The notes: generated by a model not told the origin, from the sequence alone. A stretch of DNA of 64,000 bases from Psococerastis gibbosa (GCA_963971405.1 OZ020489.1:44718510-44782509), one strand, 5' to 3'; counted from the first letter of the stretch, positions 9,805-21,481 are shown. Numbers and translations: made by a program.

Positions 9805-11692
9805 ATGGAGGTCTTTGGTAGGCAAGGTTCAAGTAAGTCATGATCCGTCAACCATTTAAGACATCTACACCTAATTTTTGGCCGACAGTTACTAGTTTCA
9901 TTGAGAAAGTAAATTTTCCATTCCGATTTCATGTCACGTTTAACTTGGGTCGTATAGCCTACTGCTTAGCAATTACGTCACGTAATACAGAAGATGCGGA
10001 AGGAAATTATTATATTTTAGGCCCTTACGAAGAAATTAATTGCATCGTGTTTTTATAGGCCGGGAACAGCGTGACTTGGATGACGAAGCGAGTGTGAGAA
10101 AGAAAAGGAAGATTGAACCCCAACGAAGCGATGTCACCATTGCAGACCTCCCGGATGATGTCATAATATTCGAAATACTATCCAGATTGAGCCTCAATGA
10201 ACGCAAGACGACGAGGCTCGTGTGTAAACGATGGAGGGAGCTCAACTACGATAGATGTCTCATCGCAAACGACGTAACTGTCATTAGGGATTACAATAAA
10301 ATGGACGAATATATGTCTTTCAGTGTCCCCCTCATTGTTAACCTAAGATTTACCATTTCTAAGCGTCGAAATGCTGAGATTGACTCGGTAAAGGCATTCT
10401 GGAAAAAATATGGCCCAGATATTCGAAGTGTTTTCCTTGTTTTTGAAAATACTAATTATACTCGTTCGTATCTAAATCGTCACAGTCTTCTGCGAGGCGT
10501 CGTGACACATTGCACGAGCTTACGCCGCTTTAAAATACTACAATTTGGAAATGGGAACGCTTTATCTCATTTAGAAACTGTTACTGTTTCTTGTCAATCT
10601 AGCGACTTTCCTAGTGCACTCAAGTTCTTATTATTTGGTAAAGGTAAGCCTAATAGCCTGAAACGATGGGGGCTTACTGGTAGTAACTGTGTCCGAAAGA
10701 TTGTAAACTGTTTTGACAAACAATTATTGAGAGACTGTACTGTCGACTTGACAGCTATTGTTAAAATTAATGATTTGTTAAACGCTATGAACAACTTGAA
10801 CTCGCAACTAATAGCTACTGCGCATTTCGCAGGTGACACCCATGGCAAACTTATAAAGAGTTCGATTGATTCACATGAAATTACTTTAAATGTTACTCTT
10901 TCTACGTTATTAGCACAACATTCGACTAATAATTTATTGCTAGCAAGCCAGTTAACTCATGTCGCTATCCATCCCGTCTGTCTTCATTTTAAAGCAGATT
11001 TATCAGCTCTTCAGGGACTGTCAAACTTGGCGTTTTTAGATGTTAGTGGTAAAGGGGCATCGGTTATATTTGATTTATTTTCCATAGCTAAGCCAAAAAT
11101 GGTCTATTTGCAAGTTACTGGGTTACCACTTCAAGATGAGGGCATCGCAGTGATAGCCCAAAATTTGCCTAATTTACGACATTTAAAAATTATCGGTCAA
11201 ACCTATATGACTAGTAAGTCATTGCAGTTACTATCTACTCACAACCGCCAGCTTGAGTGCCTTATTATGGAGTCCAAGAGTGTCAATTTTTTCAATAGTT
11301 TGCCCTACTTGAACCTATTGACACAGCTGGTACATCTTGATATATTTCTGGGGCCTTATGCGTCTTATTTTATGGGGCGACGGGAACACGTTGTGAAGGT
11401 AATCCGATGCCTTGCTCTGCCGAAGCTGCGCACTTTGGTAATTTGTAATACTTATGTTGATCATAATTCCATTCTGCGAGATCACATTGTCGTTAAGCTT
11501 TTCTCTAATAGAAATTTTCAGAATTTACTTAGTCGGTCCTCGATGACTCTCTTGGGAACAGATTATACGGCCACATGTCGTCGCGGGGCAGGCACTGGTG
11601 ATGAATTGTCCAGTCAGGAACTGGTTGTCTGCCAGGCTTTCCTGTGGAATTTGAATAGCTGGTCAATTGTTCCAAGTATAACCTACCGTTGA
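9805..11692 (+). CDS. F-box and leucine-rich-repeat protein, copy A (exons 9805-9832, 10059-11692)
   Basis: F-box proteins recruit targets to SCF (Skp1-Cullin) ubiquitin ligases. The large exon encodes a basic patch KKRKIE, then the F-box IADLPDDVIIFEILSRL with LVCKRWREL about 20 residues on. A long region of irregular leucine-rich repeats follows (LSNLAFLDVSG, LPNLRHLKIIG, LTQLVHLDIF, LPKLRTLVI) to the stop at 11690-11692. The start is inferred: ATG at 9805 opens MEVFGRQGS, ends at the donor A|GTAAGT (832/833) with one base of a codon, and joins the acceptor TTTTATAG|GC (10058/10059) to restore frame (SSREQRDLDD). That gives 553 codons. It is a close paralogue of 34302-35908. Exon 1 is an inference and needs transcript support. 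Confidence 0.8.
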
Positions 11693-11727
11693 GTGTTACG
11701 AGCAGACCCCAAAAACGTTAAGTTTAA

Positions 11728-12112
11728 GGCTGAGTGTTCAAAATGTTTTGTAAACAAGAAATGATCTTACTTTTTGGACGAAATTAATTAATTGATCGTT
11801 CCACAGCCACAAAGATATAAAAGGGAACAGATGAAAAAATCGTTAAAAATACGAGCTTTCTGTGAAAGCTGTCTTATCTCCCTTACAGATTTACAACTGT
11901 GCTACAAAATGGGTTTAAGGTATTTATCCAATTTTTTTGATGGTAATAATATTTCAGTTCAGAAAATATAAACTTCCTGCGATAACTTGGATTTTTATGA
12001 GTTTTTTATGTGTTCACTTTGTTATCTTTCTATCTGTGGAATGAGGAATAAATTATTTTCGTCAAAAAATCAGTAAAATTTCTTGTTTACAAAACATTTT
12101 GAACACTCAGCC
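11728..12112. mobile_element. 385-bp TTAA-flanked MITE (piggyBac-like target)
   Basis: Perfect 35-bp terminal inverted repeats begin GGCTGAGTGTTCAAAATG (11728 on) and end at 12112 as the complement. TTAA lies on both sides (11724-11727, 12113-12116). The duplicated F-box locus has no insert at the corresponding place (about 35935-35950), confirming the boundaries. TTAA target duplication is the hallmark of the piggyBac superfamily. No ORF is present, so the element is non-autonomous. Confidence 0.9.
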
Positions 12113-12675
12113 TTAAGCTTGAACTGTATTTTTTAATGAGAAATTTCTAACTTATTGGAACTAAATCACTAATTAATTGTAACAAATCGACCCGCCGTTG
12201 CTTACAAAATGTTTTGAAATGACTGCCTTAATGTAGTATAAAATAGTCATTATGATTGCTTTTGAGACTTGGTATTAGCCATTTTGTCTATGTCTTCCTT
12301 TCTCGAATTCTGCCCTTAGAGGATTACTATAAAGTCAAATAGGTTCTCTGTACCTGATAGGCTTAGTTGACGGGTTCAGGTACTACTCTGGCCTGTTTTT
12401 TTTTCAAGATTCCCTCTGCCTTCAACGGTGTTAAATTTGATTGAACAGAAGCCTACGTAGATTTATCCAGAAGATCGTACTGCGTCTCACTATAATTATT
12501 TAACCGAAAATTCAAAATTATTGCTATTACCAAGGAACTTTTGTATTCTACAGCTTCCCACATACATTATATTATTGAATCAGAATCAGAATCAGAATCA
12601 GAATCAGTATAATCCGTTTAAGTGCCAGGACATAGCTGGATTCACATCGTCAAAAATTGAAGTACAAAAAAAAAT

Positions 12676-12750
12676 GACTATCACAATAATATTAGCCTAC
12701 ATTACTATCACAATAATATTAGCCTACACTACTATCACAATAATATTACA
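12676..12750. repeat. 24-bp minisatellite in LINE 3' UTR
   Basis: The unit ACTATCACAATAATATTAGC plus CTAC is repeated three times (last copy partial) in the 3' UTR of the LINE, between the coding end and the hexamer tail. Confidence 0.8.
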
Positions 12751-12815
12751 TTAATAATAAATATTACATTAATAATTTACCACGAGGGTTTCGTTATCAG
12801 TGCATAGGCCTATAC

Positions 12816-15620
12816 CTAACTCCAAACTAGTTCATAAAATTCATTTATGGAATATATGGGATGTGTTTTTAATATGTACTCAACAGTTTTTCCAAATTGG
12901 GGCAGATTTTCTGTCTGGATTGACCTCGGTAGGGAGTTGTATAACTTAATGGCCAAATTTGGGAAACTACTCTTTGTTTTTGTTAATCTGCACTTAGGGA
13001 TTTGTAGGTGATGAGCTGTTCTAGTGGGGTAATTGTGAACATCACATCTGTTGCTGAAGTTAATTAGATTTTCCTTTATATATATAAGGCTATTGAGTAC
13101 ATATTGTGCATATATTGTAAGAATACCCAGGGTGGAAAAAATAGGCCTACAAGGCTCTCTAGATCTGCTGTTAGTTATTATTCGCAACACACGCTTCTGT
13201 AGTAGGAGTATATCCTTTGCAGCAGGAGCGTGCCCCCAGAGTAAAATACCATAATTTATATGGGAGTGGAATAATCCATAATATGTATTCAGAAGATGAG
13301 TTGAAGTAACTTGATTCCTCAACTTTCTGAAGAGGTATGTAATACGACATAACTTTTTACATATTTGATCAATATGGATATTCCAACTTAAAGTTGGATC
13401 TAAATGAAAGCCCAGGAACTTAACCGCTCTGTTGTTGTCTGGATATGCCTTTAGTGTCAAAACAAGATGCTGGGTTTTGTCTGCATTTAGTTGGAACTTA
13501 TTATTAATGAACCAATCAGCTGTTTTTTCTAGAAGGGGGCGTCCTTCAGCAACAGCACCTTCAGGGGACGAGGCTCTTTTCTTCAGTGTGGTGTCATCCG
13601 CAAAGAGTATAGTGCTGTTTTTAAGATCATTTATCATTACGAGGAATAGTAGAGGACCCAGGACAGAGCCCTGAGGAACCCCATGTCTAACAGACTTAAG
13701 AGTGGAAGGTGCTCCCGCAACGGTTACTAACTGAGTTCTGTTTTCTAGATAAGACGTCAGTATTGTTAGTACTACGTTGCGTACACCATAGCGTTGTAGT
13801 TTACCTAATAATATTGGATGATATACACAGTCAAATGCTTTGCTTAGGTCGCAGAAAGATAGGCCCAAGGAGTCGCCTGCCTCGAAGCAGTCTAGAGCCT
13901 CCTGAACCATTTCTAAAGCAGCACTGAAAGTGGATTTACCTCTCCTGAAACCATGTTGACTTTCATTGAACAATTCATTTTTTTCAAAGTAGTTCACTAG
14001 TTGGATACACATAATTTTTTCTAGTACTTTACCGATAACTGGCACAATTGATATCGGTCTATAGTTTCCTGGAGAGTATACATCTCCTTTCTTATGTATG
14101 GGCACGGTTCTGGAAATCTTAAGCTCATCAGGGAAGATTCCCTCTTTCAGACTGATATTTAATAGAGTAGTAAGAGGCGTGGCAATAGTATCAATGATAC
14201 TTTTAAGTATTAGCGACGAAAACCCATATGCGTCTGCACTCTGAGACGTCTTTAGGCCATTTACTATTTTGGTTACATCCTGACAACTTACAGGTGCCCA
14301 AGTGGAAAAAGATACATCTGTACTGGTAACTCCAAGTACAGGGTCCGTATTACTGGGTGGGAGGCTGTTTATTATTTTATCTGCCGCCTCAGAGAAATAG
14401 TTATTTAGTTCATCAGGGCTGATAGGACATAATGGAGTCTGTCGCTTTTTGGCCTGGGCGTTAACAAGGGCCCACATGGCTTTACATGGGTTTGCGGCTT
14501 TATTTATTGTTTCTACGTTATAATTTTTCTTAGCCTGCGTTAATTTGTATTTATAAATACTTTTAACTCGCAGGTATTTTCTATATAACGCTGATTTGGA
14601 ATCAGTATCTAGGGTCTCTTTGAACCTATAGTTCAACGTTAGCAGATATTCCTTAATATTTCTGAGGTCTTGGGTATACCATGGATTTTTTGGCGGCTTA
14701 TGATTTTTCTTTGTGACTAACTGAGGCGTGTGTATGTGTTTTTGGGGGAAGGTTTTATTAAAAATGTCGGTTAATACATTGAAAAAAGAAGTGAACTTAC
14801 TAACAGCAGTTGGATGAGCATTTTCTATTACAATATCCCAGTTTATTTCATTGAGTCGCGAGATAAGAATATGAAAATTATTATCGTCTACTTTCCTGGT
14901 TGTAGATATGTAATTGGCACACCAAGAAGGAACGCGTAACTCTGGTTTAAAGAAGTTTAATGACATTTCCACAGCTTTATGGTCTGCAACAGTAGGATCA
15001 GATACAGAAACAGTAAACTCAGTATGATTTGTAAAAATGTTGTCTATGCAATTATCCAGTCTTGTCGGCTCACGATTCGTCAAAAAAAGATTATAACTTC
15101 GGCATAAATTTGTGAGATCAATCTCGTGTCTACTGTAAGTGTTAAAGTGTACGTTAAAATCCCCCCCTAGGATTATAGTCTTGTGCTTACCACTTTGTGA
15201 TGAGAGGAATGAGTCTAAGTTGCTTAAAAAAATTGGAAAAGATCCATTAGGTGACCTATACAGAGAAACAACCAGGGTTGACAAATCGGTTAATTCAATG
15301 GCTGACATTTCTAAGTTTTGCTCTGAACAAAAGCGGTTGGCGTCCAATTTCCTGACACATAGGTCGCTGCTTGCATAAATGGCCGTTCCACCTCTATCCT
15401 TTTCACTCCTGCACCATGCAGTGATTAGCTGCAGATTTGAAGTGGTTTGGTAGAAATCACACTCTTCACTCTTGAGCCAATGCTCACTAATACACAGCAG
15501 ATTGTGGTTTTTGTTGCTTAAGTAATTTTCTACCAGATCAAATTTTGTTCTAAGGCATTGGACATTCAAAAAAACTAGGGTTAGTTTGGAATTAGGATTT
15601 AAATTGCGTTCTAGTCCCAA
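12816..15620 (-). CDS. LINE ORF2: endonuclease-reverse transcriptase
   Basis: A 934-aa uninterrupted frame. Residues 14-220 form an apurinic-like endonuclease (LNVQCLRTKFD, LCISEHWL, LGGDFNVHFN at 151-160, VADHKAVEM at 211-219) that nicks the target. The reverse transcriptase shows YRPISIVPVIGKVLEKI (520-536), QHGFRRGKST (555-564), FCDLSKAFDCVYH (589-601), GVPQGSVLGPLLF (647-659) and the catalytic FADD (673-676). A thumb and C-terminal region end in a YNSLPRSIQ stretch common to this group. There is no ATG at the start: the frame opens at TTG 15620 and overlaps the last bases of ORF1. Translation probably uses termination-reinitiation or a frame change. It could still be active. Confidence 0.95.
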   Translation of the reverse strand: MGLERNLNPNSKLTLVFLNVQCLRTKFDLVENYLSNKNHNLLCISEHWLKSEECDFYQTTSNLQLITAWCRSEKDRGGTAIYASSDLCVRKLDANRFCSEQNLEMSAIELTDLSTLVVSLYRSPNGSFPIFLSNLDSFLSSQSGKHKTIILGGDFNVHFNTYSRHEIDLTNLCRSYNLFLTNREPTRLDNCIDNIFTNHTEFTVSVSDPTVADHKAVEMSLNFFKPELRVPSWCANYISTTRKVDDNNFHILISRLNEINWDIVIENAHPTAVSKFTSFFNVLTDIFNKTFPQKHIHTPQLVTKKNHKPPKNPWYTQDLRNIKEYLLTLNYRFKETLDTDSKSALYRKYLRVKSIYKYKLTQAKKNYNVETINKAANPCKAMWALVNAQAKKRQTPLCPISPDELNNYFSEAADKIINSLPPSNTDPVLGVTSTDVSFSTWAPVSCQDVTKIVNGLKTSQSADAYGFSSLILKSIIDTIATPLTTLLNISLKEGIFPDELKISRTVPIHKKGDVYSPGNYRPISIVPVIGKVLEKIMCIQLVNYFEKNELFNESQHGFRRGKSTFSAALEMVQEALDCFEAGDSLGLSFCDLSKAFDCVYHPILLGKLQRYGVRNVVLTILTSYLENRTQLVTVAGAPSTLKSVRHGVPQGSVLGPLLFLVMINDLKNSTILFADDTTLKKRASSPEGAVAEGRPLLEKTADWFINNKFQLNADKTQHLVLTLKAYPDNNRAVKFLGFHLDPTLSWNIHIDQICKKLCRITYLFRKLRNQVTSTHLLNTYYGLFHSHINYGILLWGHAPAAKDILLLQKRVLRIITNSRSREPCRPIFSTLGILTIYAQYVLNSLIYIKENLINFSNRCDVHNYPTRTAHHLQIPKCRLTKTKSSFPNLAIKLYNSLPRSIQTENLPQFGKTVEYILKTHPIYSINEFYELVWS

Positions 15621-16582
15621 GATTTGTTGCGCAGTAGGCTTAATGAGTTTTTTAAAAACGCAGCAAATTTTCTAATGCCATCGGGGTTTAAGTGAACACC
15701 GTCGTTACCTAGATGGCTCTCATCAATAACAATATTTGGGTCAGCAAAGGAAACATTATGACACTGGGTCATCCACCTTATACTTTCATTCACTCTGTTT
15801 ACGTAGTGACTGCTAAGACCCTTCCTAATAATAATCCCATCAACAACAATGTTAGCCTTAGGGTATTTGGTCTTTGCCATTTCAACAAGTTCCCATAGGT
15901 CACCGACCACGTGGTCACCCGTCTCATGTTTTAAGTTATTTCCACCGACATGAAGTATAATTAGGCGAACTTTGTTGTTGATAGGTTGACACTCAATTTC
16001 AGATTTAATTGACAGTATGGTGGCACCTGGCCTAACGGCAACATATGCCTGTCTCAGACTTATAAACCTATCAGTGTGCCTAAGGAGGGAGCTTCCTATT
16101 ATAAGAATTTCAGCATCGTCAGGCAGTGGCTTGCTTGGTTTGCTTGGGGGCTTTTGCCTTGTCGTGGTACACAGTGGACTGATGGCTGGTTGTGAAGTTG
16201 GCTTGTGGCTGGTGACTGGTTGTGAGGCTGGTTTGCGGCTGGTGACTGGCTTGCTACTGGTGACTGGCTGTGAAGTATTTTTTCCCTGAGAGGGTGTCTT
16301 CACCTGGGGGTCAGTGGATGTCGCTGCATCTTTAACACTGCGCTTCCTTGGTACGCGGAAGGGAGCCGTGCCGGATGTCAACTGCTCTATTCTATGCTTT
16401 AAAACAGAATTTTCCAGTCTTAGGCGCTGGCATTCTTCCTCCAGGTTTTCTAGGGCCATCACATTGGCCATGTTTGACAGATGTGACGGAATTTTTGGCG
16501 CGGTCTCCTCACCTGTAGACTCTCTAGGAATGTGGACTGGGGAACTCGTTAAATCGAGGAGACTTATTGATTTATTCATCAT
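15611..16582 (-). CDS. LINE ORF1 with coiled coil and SGNH esterase-like domain
   Basis: A 323-aa protein starting at ATG ATG (16582). A leucine-rich coiled coil lies at about 38-68 and a low-complexity tandem SQPVTS-KP repeat at about 104-135. An SGNH/GDSL hydrolase-like domain spans 158-316: IIGSSLLRH (nucleophile Ser, 162-170), HVGGNN (Gly/Asn block, 211-216) and NDGVHLN (Asp-His pair, 293-299). Esterase-type ORF1 proteins are known in CR1-like LINEs and are thought to help RNA or membrane association. It is followed by ORF2 with a 10-base overlap at the TAG stop. Confidence 0.93.
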   Translation of the reverse strand: MMNKSISLLDLTSSPVHIPRESTGEETAPKIPSHLSNMANVMALENLEEECQRLRLENSVLKHRIEQLTSGTAPFRVPRKRSVKDAATSTDPQVKTPSQGKNTSQPVTSSKPVTSRKPASQPVTSHKPTSQPAISPLCTTTRQKPPSKPSKPLPDDAEILIIGSSLLRHTDRFISLRQAYVAVRPGATILSIKSEIECQPINNKVRLIILHVGGNNLKHETGDHVVGDLWELVEMAKTKYPKANIVVDGIIIRKGLSSHYVNRVNESIRWMTQCHNVSFADPNIVIDESHLGNDGVHLNPDGIRKFAAFLKNSLSLLRNKSWD

Positions 16583-17187
16583 GATGTATGTATAGTGGAT
16601 ACGTGTACTATGCGTGCACTTTGCAGTTTGTAATGTATACTGAGCAGTAGTAAAAAAGATGCAGTAGGAAAGGTCTTGTCAGTTACAATAAGTAACTAAA
16701 AGCCTAGTATAGATCAGCTGGTTAGTGCACCGTTGCACGTCTTAGCACGTTCCGGTGAGCGGTACAGTTTTATACGCTCAAGTTTCTACAATATTGACCA
16801 CAATCCTTCAACTGCAATTTCCATGAAAATATACTATGATGTTGGGCTTACCGTCCTCCCCACCGTCCAGCAAAACACAAAGAAAACACAGATAACTGGG
16901 TCCCCTACTACTTGTCAAATTATTAAACTTTGGAACTTCTAGAAGCTTCCAAACTGACCGTTAAAAACTGTTAGGCCTCTTGCTATGTAGCCTATTCAAT
17001 ATGATAGAAATACAGTTTAACTTGCCAATTCGACGTAAAATCACTCGCAATAGTACAACACCATCACTCCTTCCTCTTTCCAACAGTTTAATGATATAAT
17101 AATGTGTTATTTAACTTAAAATAAATTAAAAACTGACGAGCATTTCATAAACACAACTTCCAGTCGGCCATCTTGTACTTGACTCCC

Positions 17188-18880
17188 ATTGTGATAAGGT
17201 CGGTGGCACGTTATGCACCGAATATCGTTCTTAAAAAAATATTGTATCTATCGTGGGCAAGTGTTCCATGCGTCTTCAATTCCTGATCGTAAATACCGAC
17301 ATACGGTAGCTCTACATTCTTACCAATGTTTCCTGTGAAATTCAATTTACAAATAGAACTTAATTAAAAGACTGTAATTATTAATAGTTATGTAGTAGCT
17401 AATTGTCTTATGTTTCTGTAAGTTAAGAAAAAATCGGAGGGGAAAAGCCTTATAAGTGTAAGCATCAAATATCTCATGAAGTAGTCAAAAATCAGGACAA
17501 ACTTTGATACATCTTTCTAACACAGATTAGGTTATTCTCCCCCAAGTTTTATTGCTTTCCTAGCTAAACGTTAGCATAAGGAAAGCTTTGTTTATTTGTC
17601 TTGTGGTGTGCCAACGATGAAATCAAAAGCATATGTGTATATGCAGATTTTTCATGTAAAAATAAAACAATTCGACTAAATGATTGGTGGGGCGCATCCC
17701 TATATGGCCAATAACAATTCACCCGACCAAGTAGAGCGTTGGATCATATGCAACGATTAGATAAGTAGCCTATGAGGATGCGCCTCGCCGTTTGGATTTC
17801 TTTGCAGGACAGTTCTCTATTGTGTACGCATTCCTGAAGTAGCCTACGTATCATAACTTGGCTGTTTATTTTCTTGTAGAGTGAATTGTTGGACTGCCAT
17901 GTTAAAATCATTATCCTTGTATCACGACACGTCTCCGATCGCATGGTGTGCAGATACTCGCACAAATACAAGCACACTACCACCTTGCCATCGATATCGT
18001 TGTCTTACTTCTTTCCGCAATATGTGAAAATATTGGAATCTTTTGTACTATAATACAGATGAAACATTCTTAGAAAAATGATGTTTTGTTTGTCACAGCA
18101 TGGTGAGCCAGTTTGAACTTGCCCAGTTTATATAAGCTGCAAATACACGATCGAACATCGTTGTACAACTAAGTTCGACAACGTTGTCTGTCAGATCGTG
18201 GCCGATAACAGTCGAATATACCGATACAGACGGTCAGATCGAATCGAAAGAAAGAAGAAAGAAAGAAATTTTTGATTCAATTAACACCATAACAAATCAA
18301 AAATCAAAGTATAACTCTGTATGCCACAAATTAGTAATAAGAATAAAAAATCACATACAGTACATACGGTAGGTAATGAGATAGTGGGCTTCCCCTAATA
18401 AAACCATTTGGTTGAGTGACGTAATACAAACATGTGTAACAGGAGGATTAATGAGCAGTATATTGTTATGTATATTAATAGCTTTTTCTAAATAAAAATA
18501 GAAAGTAGGAAATCGAAATTTAAACAGATATATTTATTTATGAACAATAAACATTGGGCTAAGCTAAGCGTTTCGCCCTTTGTTTATATGCGGCTATGTA
18601 TTTTGTTGACTAAAAAAATATGGGATTGATTGGTGGCTTAGGTGACAAATAAATAATCTAATACAGTGAATTATTTTATTGTGTGATGATCCCAACACGC
18701 CTTTTTTGCACCGGTTTTAGTTAAAATTGTAATGTTTGGTATCGACAACCATTTTATTGTACAATATTTTGAGACCTCTCTTTCAAGTAAATGAAAATAT
18801 TGTAGTACTACGGCAGCTAAGTTTTAGGAAAATTGAGTAAAAAAAGAGAAGAGGTGGGATATGTGCAAGATGGAATTTAT
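17188..18880. other. Non-coding; end of duplication copy A, then AT-rich spacer
   Basis: 17188-18125 matches 36458-37275 of copy B (for example GATTGGTGGGGCGCATCCCT at 17681 and 36782). No recognised coding potential. From 18126 to about 18880 the sequence is AT-rich spacer in which I see no feature. Confidence 0.5.
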
Positions 18881-18889
18881 GGCTATAAT

Positions 18890-19130
18890 TAAAGGGAACC
18901 CGTGTATTCCAATAGTCATATTTTCTTCATTTTTCGTGCATTAAAAAATTATACATTTTATGATATGGTAGCAGACATCAATAACAAGTCTACCATAATA
19001 TTATAATTTATAACTTAATTTATAATAGAAAAGTTAAGTATCTACATAATAGTCTCCTTAAAACAAAAATCTCATCATTTTTTCATGCACAAATGAAGAA
19101 AATATGGCTTTAAGACTAAGGTCTAATGGC
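18890..19130. repeat. Imperfect foldback; supplies the empty site for the MITE at 45708
   Basis: Arms TATTTTCTTCATTTTTCGTG (about 18918-18940) and the complement near 19087-19108 pair imperfectly. The middle (18990-19070) matches 45640-45705 plus 45849-45870, where an extra 141-bp MITE is inserted at TTA. Confidence 0.55.
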
Positions 19131-19253
19131 AAACCGGAGTCGCCGATATTCCATTTTTTGGGTTTTTGATTTATCTTCATTTTCGTGCTTTTTATTAAAT
19201 TTTGAAACGAATATGGACTTAAGTTCATACGGAAGTGAATAAGCGGTAAACGT

Positions 19254-19564
19254 AAAGGCAAAATACATCAGAAAATTTCAGATTATCGGCTTTGATCCGA
19301 TGATTTGGGACGGAAAACCGGGAGAGTGGCCGAAAGTAACGGCCCTTTATACCTATATACACCTACCTAATTCACGGCTGCAGCTTTTACACAGCGAAGG
19401 AATTTCAAGCCAGGGAAGGTTTTGAGGCCTTTAAGCAGTTTTAATTGTGAATTAGGTATGTATAGGTATAGAGGGCTGTTACTTTCGGCCACTCTCCCGG
19501 TTTTCCGTCCCATTTCATGGGATCAAAGCCGATAATCTGAAATTTTTTGATGTATTTTGCCTTT
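19254..19564. repeat. Long foldback element
   Basis: Two arms of about 120 bp are near-perfect inverse complements: AAAGGCAAAATACATCAGAA from 19254, through GGGAGAGTGGCCGAAAGTAA, to CCTAATTCAC near 19375; and the reverse from about 19445 to 19564. A central spacer of about 65 bp has no coding potential. It abuts the MITE starting at 19566. Confidence 0.85.
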
Positions 19565-19565
19565 A

Positions 19566-19949
19566 GGTGCCCATTCCATTGACCGGCTAGGGCAATTTCC
19601 AAAAACGGTGACGTGGTAGCAGACATTCAAGACTTAGGTGGCGTTTCCACTGACCTCGCATTGCAGAATGCAAATGACATTGACGGAAATGTTTGTTTTT
19701 CTTTGTATAGAAATCTATTAAAATGTTTGTAATTAACATATCCCATGACGCCATTTTTTAATTTTAGTTTGTTTGATTGTGATTTTACTGTATGATCATT
19801 GATCAATTTTAACTATGGCATAGAGGAAAATAAACATTTCCGTCAATTCTGCAATGCGAGGTCGATGGAAACCCCGCCTAAGTCTTGAATGTCTGCTACC
19901 ACGTCACCGTTTTTGTAAATAGCCCTAGCCGGTCGATGGAATGGGCGCC
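19566..19949. mobile_element. MITE of the GGTGCCCATTCC family
   Basis: Terminal inverted repeats GGTGCCCATTCCATTGACCG (19566 on) and the complement ending at 19949, with TTA before and TAA after. Sub-terminal blocks ACGTGGTAGCAGACATTCA (about 19611) and their complement (about 19886) are shared with other members in this window. The 3-bp T/A-rich target suggests a PIF/Harbinger-type element. Non-coding. Confidence 0.75.
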
Positions 19950-20983
19950 TAAAGGCCAAGCCGGAGAGTTGTGACGTTGAGTGTTGAATACATAGAAATA
20001 TAGTAGAATTGGAGCGGCGGGAGCCATAATATGCCTTACAAGGCACCCGCTAACCGTAAGCTTATTATCAGAGATAAGTACCAACGCAAAAAATATCGAA
20101 GTCTTACACATTGCAGCATAGCAAAGCGGATACCTGGACCCGGTCAAAAACTCTGTAGTTTAGTAGGCCTACTTATCTTGTGCAGGCTACACTAGCAGCC
20201 ATATTGATCACGGTCGCTAGCCACGGGATGGTTGAATATCCATTTTATAAACAAAGCCCCGCGTCGCGTACCTGTTCCGTATTTCACCTGTAATATTTCA
20301 AGTAATTGCAGTTTTATATATTGCTGGCGTTTTACAGTCAAATTAAGTAAGTGTTCATATTTCCAGGCATATGCATTTAGTTACAAAAGTTGGAGGTTTT
20401 TCTTCCCTGTGGGGCACGTAAAAATGTTCTAAGTATGTATGTTTTTAAATGCTTCGTGCACGAATTTGAGGCCTATAGTAATAGTAATTTTAGTTTGGCT
20501 GGATAGCTTAAGCATGTCTACGGTCTACGCATATGCTTGTCCTTCCTATCGATTATTACTATGCCCCTGCGATTTAAAACGTGTATTAGTAACCCCCCAG
20601 CAGTCTTTTCCTGGCCAGTCACGTGACCGCCTCCGGTTTGGCCTTAAGTTTACCGTACTTCACTTCCGTACGAACTTAAGTCCACATTCGTTTCAAAATT
20701 TAATTAAAAGCACAAAAATGAAGATATGTCAAAAACCCCCTATGGAAATACATGGGGTAATGGCGCCTTTGGAGTTTGAACCGGAAGTGAAGTCATTCTG
20801 GAATGGTCTATAATTTGGGGGGGGGGGGACAAAAATTGAATTATTAACAATAATACCTAATAAACTATTTGCATTAAGAATACCATACCATGTTATAACT
20901 TATTAAAGTTGAGTACCGTATCGCATTTTTTACGTCGGCCTCCGCATTTTGGTATCTGTAATCTGGCAACACTGCAATGGAAT
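19950..20983. other. No gene recognised
   Basis: 20640-20790 resembles, in inverse orientation, 19120-19270 (for example CACTTCCGTACGAACTTAAG), so it is another dispersed repeat copy. A G-run occurs at 20818-20828. No supported coding region. Confidence 0.4.
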
Positions 20984-21470
20984 CATGGAGCTAATAAAAC
21001 TATGGAGTCACCATGTCGTATTTCGGCTGTGCTGGAGGACTGAAACCACGACCACGCCCCCTCATAAGTGCATTTTAGCGGGAAATTCAAATTTAATAGT
21101 TTTATTATAAGTTTTCTTTATAGTTTTCTTTGTTCTTTCATATATAATTATATTTATTATTTACATTTATTATATATATTGTTTAAAATTTAAATTCAAA
21201 GTACTGAAAGATCTGCATTAAAAAAATTTATTTTTATCTAAAAGTAGGGAAAACTTTGCTAAAAATATTGTTTAAAATGTAAATTAAAAATACTCCAAGT
21301 TCTGCATAAAAATATTGCTGGTTAGCTGGCATGATTTTCCGTTCTAAATAATCTTTAAATAATCAAATAAAAAATAAAATGTTAACATGGTATCAAAAGG
21401 CAAAAGGCTCAATCTGGTCCGATGAGTCTATAGTTTTACTATGTATATGAATGGAATACATGGAGCCATT
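20984..21470 (+). repeat. Direct repeat, copy 1 (pairs with 21895-22430)
   Basis: CATGGAGCTAATAAAACTAT through TCTATAGTTTTACTATGTAT is repeated in the same direction at 21895-22430 with few changes. The second copy has about 45 extra bases before the final block. The repeats flank a truncated LINE. The family is not recognised. Confidence 0.8.
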
Positions 21471-21481
21471 GATATACATGT

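Larger units (their letters stand above)
12578..17187 (-). mobile_element. Full-length CR1/L2-like LINE
   Basis: Two long overlapping ORFs on the minus strand, a 5' leader of about 600 bp (16583-17187) and a 3' UTR (12578-12815) ending in a six-base microsatellite (TGATTC repeats, 12578-12608 on the plus side as GAATCA). ATTG flanks both ends (12574-12577, 17188-17191). Copy B of the segmental duplication reads continuously TATTATTG-TAGTAAGGTCGG at 36450-36470, the empty site. This makes the insertion boundaries secure and implies a complete, not 5'-truncated, element inserted after the duplication. Confidence 0.9.
8195..18125 (+). repeat. Segmental duplication, copy A
   Basis: Long stretches match 28650-37275 in the same order and direction: 8690-9060 with 28680-29060, 9330-9530 with 29130-29290, 9889-11720 with 34120-35935 (F-box gene), 12360-12577 with 36240-36457, and 17188-18125 with 36458-37275. 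Copy A carries insertions that copy B lacks: a 385-bp MITE at 11728, a full LINE at 12578, and unassigned sequence at about 8220-8690. Unmatched stretches hold AT-rich sequence without recognised genes. Confidence 0.85.

Noticed and set aside
16017-16595. Open frames on + strand across the LINE
   Set aside because: They are antisense shadows of ORF1; the minus frame has clear SGNH motifs.
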